This document shows, piece after piece, positions 61,430 through 64,000 of a stretch of DNA of 64,000 nt. A program made the translations under genes and the position numbers. A model generated the notes under the pieces. The model was not told where the DNA came from. It did no database searches and saw nothing but the letters and a program-made list of their open reading frames with translations. The stretch is from assembly GCF_036967205.1 (NCBI RefSeq), contig NZ_CP146023.1, positions 1-64,000 of the forward strand, in the 5' to 3' direction. The stretch comes from Streptomyces sp. Q6 (GTDB taxonomy: Bacteria; Actinomycetota; Actinomycetes; Streptomycetales; Streptomycetaceae). Every line of letters begins with the position of its first letter. Position 1 is the first letter of the stretch.

Positions 61430-62308
61430 GCTAACACAATGACTGGAGTTGCCGGTGGGTGATGAGGCAGCAGGCCAGTTTGAGGAAGGCTTCGTGGATG
61501 TCGGCTCGGCGTTCCCAGCGGACGCGGAGTCGTCGGAAGCCGTGCAGCCAGGCGAAGGTACGTTCCACGACCCATCGGTAGATGCCAAGTCCGGTGCCAT
61601 GGCGGGTGTTTCGGCGGGCGATGGCGGGCACGATGCCGCGAGCTCGAACCTGATCGCGGTAGATGTCGTGGTCGTAGCCACGATCGGCGAAGAGCGAGTC
61701 GGGCTTGCGCCGGGGGGGCCGATGCGGCCACGGATGGGTGGGATGGCGTCGAGCAGGGGCAGTAGCTGTGTGACGTCGTTGCGGCTGCCGCCGGTGAGGA
61801 TGACGGCGAGCGGGGTGCCGTGCCCGTCGGTGATCACATGGTGCTTGGAGCCTGCCCTGCCCCGGTCGACCGGCGAGGGGCCCGTGTGGAGCCCCCTTTT
61901 AGGGCCCTGACGTGGGAGGAGTCGACGACGCAGCGGACCAGTCCAGCCGTGCGGCCGCATTCAGTTCGGCCAGCAGCACCTCGTGGAGTTGCTGCCAGAC
62001 GCCGGCCTCGTTCCAGTCCCGCAGCCGGCGCCAACACGTCATGCCCGAGCCGAAGCCGAGCTCCTGCGGGAGGTGTTCCCACTGGATGTCGGTGTGCAGG
62101 ACGTACAGGATCCCGCACAGCACCTGGCGGTCCGGGACCGGCAGGCGACCGGGGTAGCGGAACCGCCGCTCCTTCTTCGGCAGCAGCGGCTCGATCCGCT
62201 CCCAGAGATCATCCGGCACGATCCACGGTGAAGTCCCCATGGCTCGGACAACGCCCAACTGCCCTGTCAGGCACGGCTACCAGGCGCGATGCACCTCATT
62301 GTGTTAGC
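61430..62308 (-). mobile_element. IS5-type element (IS427-like), inserted in a gene
   Basis: GCTAACACAATGA (61430-61442) is repeated perfectly inverted at 62296-62308. The length of 879 bp and two overlapping frames are typical of the IS427 subgroup. No unambiguous target duplication was seen. It interrupts the gene at 61384-62557. Confidence 0.8.
61431..62258 (-). pseudogene. IS5-type transposase in several frames
   Basis: OrfA (start 62258, MGTSPWIVPDDLWERIEPLL, then GGTS-like WEHLPQELGFGSGMTCWRRL) stops at 61899. The DDE part continues in other frames: VVDSSHVRALKGG (first Asp), TGPSPVDRGRAGSKHHVITD, and VERTFAWLHGFRRLRVRWER (Glu region). One shift lies at CCTAAAAGGGGGC, a likely slippage site, and a second at a seven-base G run near 61712. 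The element may use programmed frameshifting for the first but looks inactivated by the second. Confidence 0.7.
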
Positions 62309-62557
62309 CGTTCTAAGGCTGCTCAGCACGCACTAGACGCAGGCAATTCCGTCCTGGTGTACAAGTTCATCGAGGCATCCACCAACTCTATGAGCACCGC
62401 CCCGATGACCGGCCTGGCCGAGCAGATTCAAGCGGTCGAAGATCTCGGATGGAAGCTCGACAAGATGACTGCGGCCGAAGGCAAAGCCCTCACGGGAGAG
62501 CGCATCGCCCTCATCTGCCTGTTCCGCAGAGCTGCCAGCGCCGCCGGCCAGACGTAG

Positions 62558-62831
62558 CGGCCCACACGAGGAAGTGCACATCTGCGTCTCTGCCCCCCCC
62601 GTCGCTCGATGCCGTGGGCCCCACCGGTCGGCCCCAGGGTTCGAGGACTGGGGCCGACCGGGAGCAGCGGCAGTGCACCCCACCACCTCGACCTGGCAAC
62701 GAACAACCAGGATGGGTGTCACGGTTCGCACGGAGCCGTGTTGACGCCGGAAGGAGCGGGCCCGACGCTCGCACATCGGGCCCGAGTGGCATCACGAGTG
62801 GAGCGTGGAGCCGCTGGCCGTGGTGCTGTGC
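62558..62831. other. Gap with no recognised gene
   Basis: 274 bp between the split gene and the membrane protein. No convincing gene or RNA. Confidence 0.4.
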
Positions 62832-64000
62832 TTACGAGTCCTTCGAGACGATCACGTTCTGAGTCGTGCTCGGTCGCAGTTTGAGGCCCTGCATGGCGAG
62901 GATCGAAGCGAGCCCCCACGCGATCGTGGCAAGGCCGGCCGCGACCTGACGCGCTTCGCCCGGCGTGCCTGACCACACCATGACGATGGTGGCCGCACCC
63001 CACAGCACCCAGGTCGTCCGTGCGCCCAGGCCGCCGAACAAGAAGCTCAGCCCCAGCGCCGTCGCACCGCTGGCGATCCACAGCAGATGCAGCGCGGAAA
63101 CGGACAGCGGGAGCCCCGCGGAGTGCGCGGTCAGGTACGCGTTGACCGGCTGCTCGATCGTGGCGACCACACCGTCCCAGTGCCATCCCTTGGGCGTCTG
63201 CCACGTACGTGCCGTGTGGACAACGGTGTTCGACACCACACCAGCCAAGGCGATGACGACCAGGAAGGCCCCGAGCAGGACGATCATCTTGATCCAGATC
63301 GCGGTCTCTCTCCAGCCGCCCGTCAGGGAGTCCCCCACTTCCTGCCGCCGTGCCTCGAACCATTCCCGGTCGCTCACGACAACCGGCGCCGTCATCCCCA
63401 TCACGGCCGCTGGCGCGTGGTGGGCGCGCACAGGGGCCTTGAAGTCCGCACCGAGTTCTCCGACCAGCTCCTGCACCAGGCGGACCACGCTCCGGTCGTG
63501 ACCGAAGACGGCGTAGCAGGCGCAGAGCGCGGTTGCGGGCAGGAGGGGAAACAGCCACCAGGCGCTCCACGCCACCGAGCATTGGACGCTCAGTGCGGCA
63601 CCGACTGCGGCGAGTGCGGCGCTCAGGAACCGTCCCACCCGTACGGCCATCGCCCGGGTGCTGATGGTGATGTGCCAGGGCACCGGCTCGCGGCGGAAAC
63701 CGGCGCGGAACGCCGGCCACAGCTGTGCGAGCGGGCTCCACGGGTCACTGACCAGGACGACGCCTGCCAGCATCAGTACGCCGAGGAGGAACTTCCAGCC
63801 GTCTGCGCCGGACCGGTCGGCCGCCAGGTACAGGGCCGCCGCCGACATCATGGACAGGCACCCCAGGGAGCGTCCCAGCAGATGGCAGCCGGTGCGCAGC
63901 CGGTCGAGCGTCTGCAGCGCCGTTCGGCGCGGCCCGGTCAGGCTCCATTCGTCGCTGACCGTGTCCCGACGCTGCTGGCCGTCGTTGAGGAAACCTTCCG
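62832..64000 (-). CDS. Multi-pass membrane protein, 5' end beyond window
   Basis: The frame stays open to the window edge, so only the C-terminal ~390 residues are present. It has several membrane helices (WKFLLGVLMLAGVVLVSDPW, WWLFPLLPATALCACYAVF, ATTWVLWGAATIVMVW-like) and a soluble stretch containing RLVQELVGELGADFKAPVRA. No family is recognised. An ATG at 63851 exists but upstream coding sequence (EGFLNDGQQRRDTVSDEWSL) shows the true start is outside. Confidence 0.65.
   Translation of the reverse strand, partial: EGFLNDGQQRRDTVSDEWSLTGPRRTALQTLDRLRTGCHLLGRSLGCLSMMSAAALYLAADRSGADGWKFLLGVLMLAGVVLVSDPWSPLAQLWPAFRAGFRREPVPWHITISTRAMAVRVGRFLSAALAAVGAALSVQCSVAWSAWWLFPLLPATALCACYAVFGHDRSVVRLVQELVGELGADFKAPVRAHHAPAAVMGMTAPVVVSDREWFEARRQEVGDSLTGGWRETAIWIKMIVLLGAFLVVIALAGVVSNTVVHTARTWQTPKGWHWDGVVATIEQPVNAYLTAHSAGLPLSVSALHLLWIASGATALGLSFLFGGLGARTTWVLWGAATIVMVWSGTPGEARQVAAGLATIAWGLASILAMQGLKLRPSTTQNVIVSKDS

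Larger units (their letters stand above)
61384..62557 (+). pseudogene. Small conserved gene split by an IS insertion
   Basis: GTG 61384 (GGGAG 7 nt upstream) starts VGFINKAKGDEAAKNS. The reading frame resumes on the right of the insertion: KAAQHALDAGNSVLVYKFIE, then QIQAVEDLGWKLDKMTAAEG and ALICLFRRAA, ending at TAG 62557. Together they make a ~100-residue protein of a common Streptomyces family with no known function. The IS at 61430-62308 has interrupted it. Confidence 0.75.

Noticed and set aside
61431-62258. Purely programmed frameshifting in the IS5-type transposase
   Set aside because: One shift site (AAAAGGGGG) could be programmed, but a second shift at a seven-base run is also needed, which points to decay or a sequence error.
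1-64000. CRISPR array, tRNA or rRNA genes
   Set aside because: No regularly spaced short repeats, cloverleaf-like sequences or rRNA motifs were seen when reading the window.

Overview
The window is high-GC actinobacterial DNA, almost certainly from a Streptomyces chromosome. The evidence is the strong third-position G/C bias, GTG starts, a chaplin, a DUF4383 membrane protein, an Imm21 protein, and PadR, TetR and XRE-type regulators of Streptomyces type. It looks like accessory or arm-type sequence. Roughly a quarter is insertion-sequence debris (IS5, IS630, IS3, IS701, ISL3 and ISKra4 types), and several host genes are broken by frameshifts, stops or insertions. I saw no rRNA, tRNA, CRISPR array or replication origin.

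Layout. 1-6.1 kb: transposase remnants, one complete IS5-type element (779-1886), two GNAT genes (one truncated), a MarR/cupin divergent pair with a perfect operator-like inverted repeat, and a DUF1707 protein. 6.1-15.1 kb: DUF3224, a translationally coupled pair of unknown genes, two PadR-regulator/membrane-protein modules with palindromic operators, an SDS-type alkyl sulfatase, and a decayed SulP transporter. 15.1-25.8 kb: an XRE regulator and a sigma-like small protein, then an IS graveyard (17-18 kb and 20.6-24.0 kb) around an SMI1/KNR4 protein and a TetR/hydrolase pair. 25.8-35.8 kb: PH-domain protein, SDRs, cupin/ArsR pair, an intact IS5-type element carrying a passenger gene, a 39-bp-arm palindrome, an ArsB/NhaD transporter, a CBS protein and an SRPBCC protein.

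The most coherent functional block is 35.9-47.7 kb. It holds a flavohemoglobin-like protein, a sortase, a CHRD-domain protein, a membrane sulfite-oxidase-like molybdoenzyme, an ECF sigma factor with its RskA-type anti-sigma factor, two fasciclin proteins, an SH3 protein, a DUF4383 protein, a chaplin and an SRPBCC protein. Upstream of eight of these transcription units I find the same two-box motif (CCAATCC, 15-16 nt, CCGGATT). This points to one cell-envelope/redox regulon run by the local sigma factor, and it parallels SigK/RskA and MPT70/MPT83 of mycobacteria.

47.9-53.1 kb: a four-gene operon remnant (a 55-residue acidic Gly/Tyr/Asp-rich peptide, a RibD-type reductase, a RibD-type deaminase and a truncated nitrilase). 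Next to it is a 2.87-kb element bounded by 21-bp perfect inverted repeats that encloses an ISKra4-type transposase, a coiled-coil/winged-helix passenger gene and an Imm21 immunity gene. 53.1-57.6 kb: XRE/F420-type oxidoreductase pair and AraC/hydrolase/SDR cluster sharing a conserved 43-bp regulatory block. 58-64 kb: a secreted NucA/NucB nuclease overlapped by a candidate immunity gene, a nuclease-like gene fragment, a small gene split by an IS5-type element, and the 3' part of a membrane protein that runs off the window.
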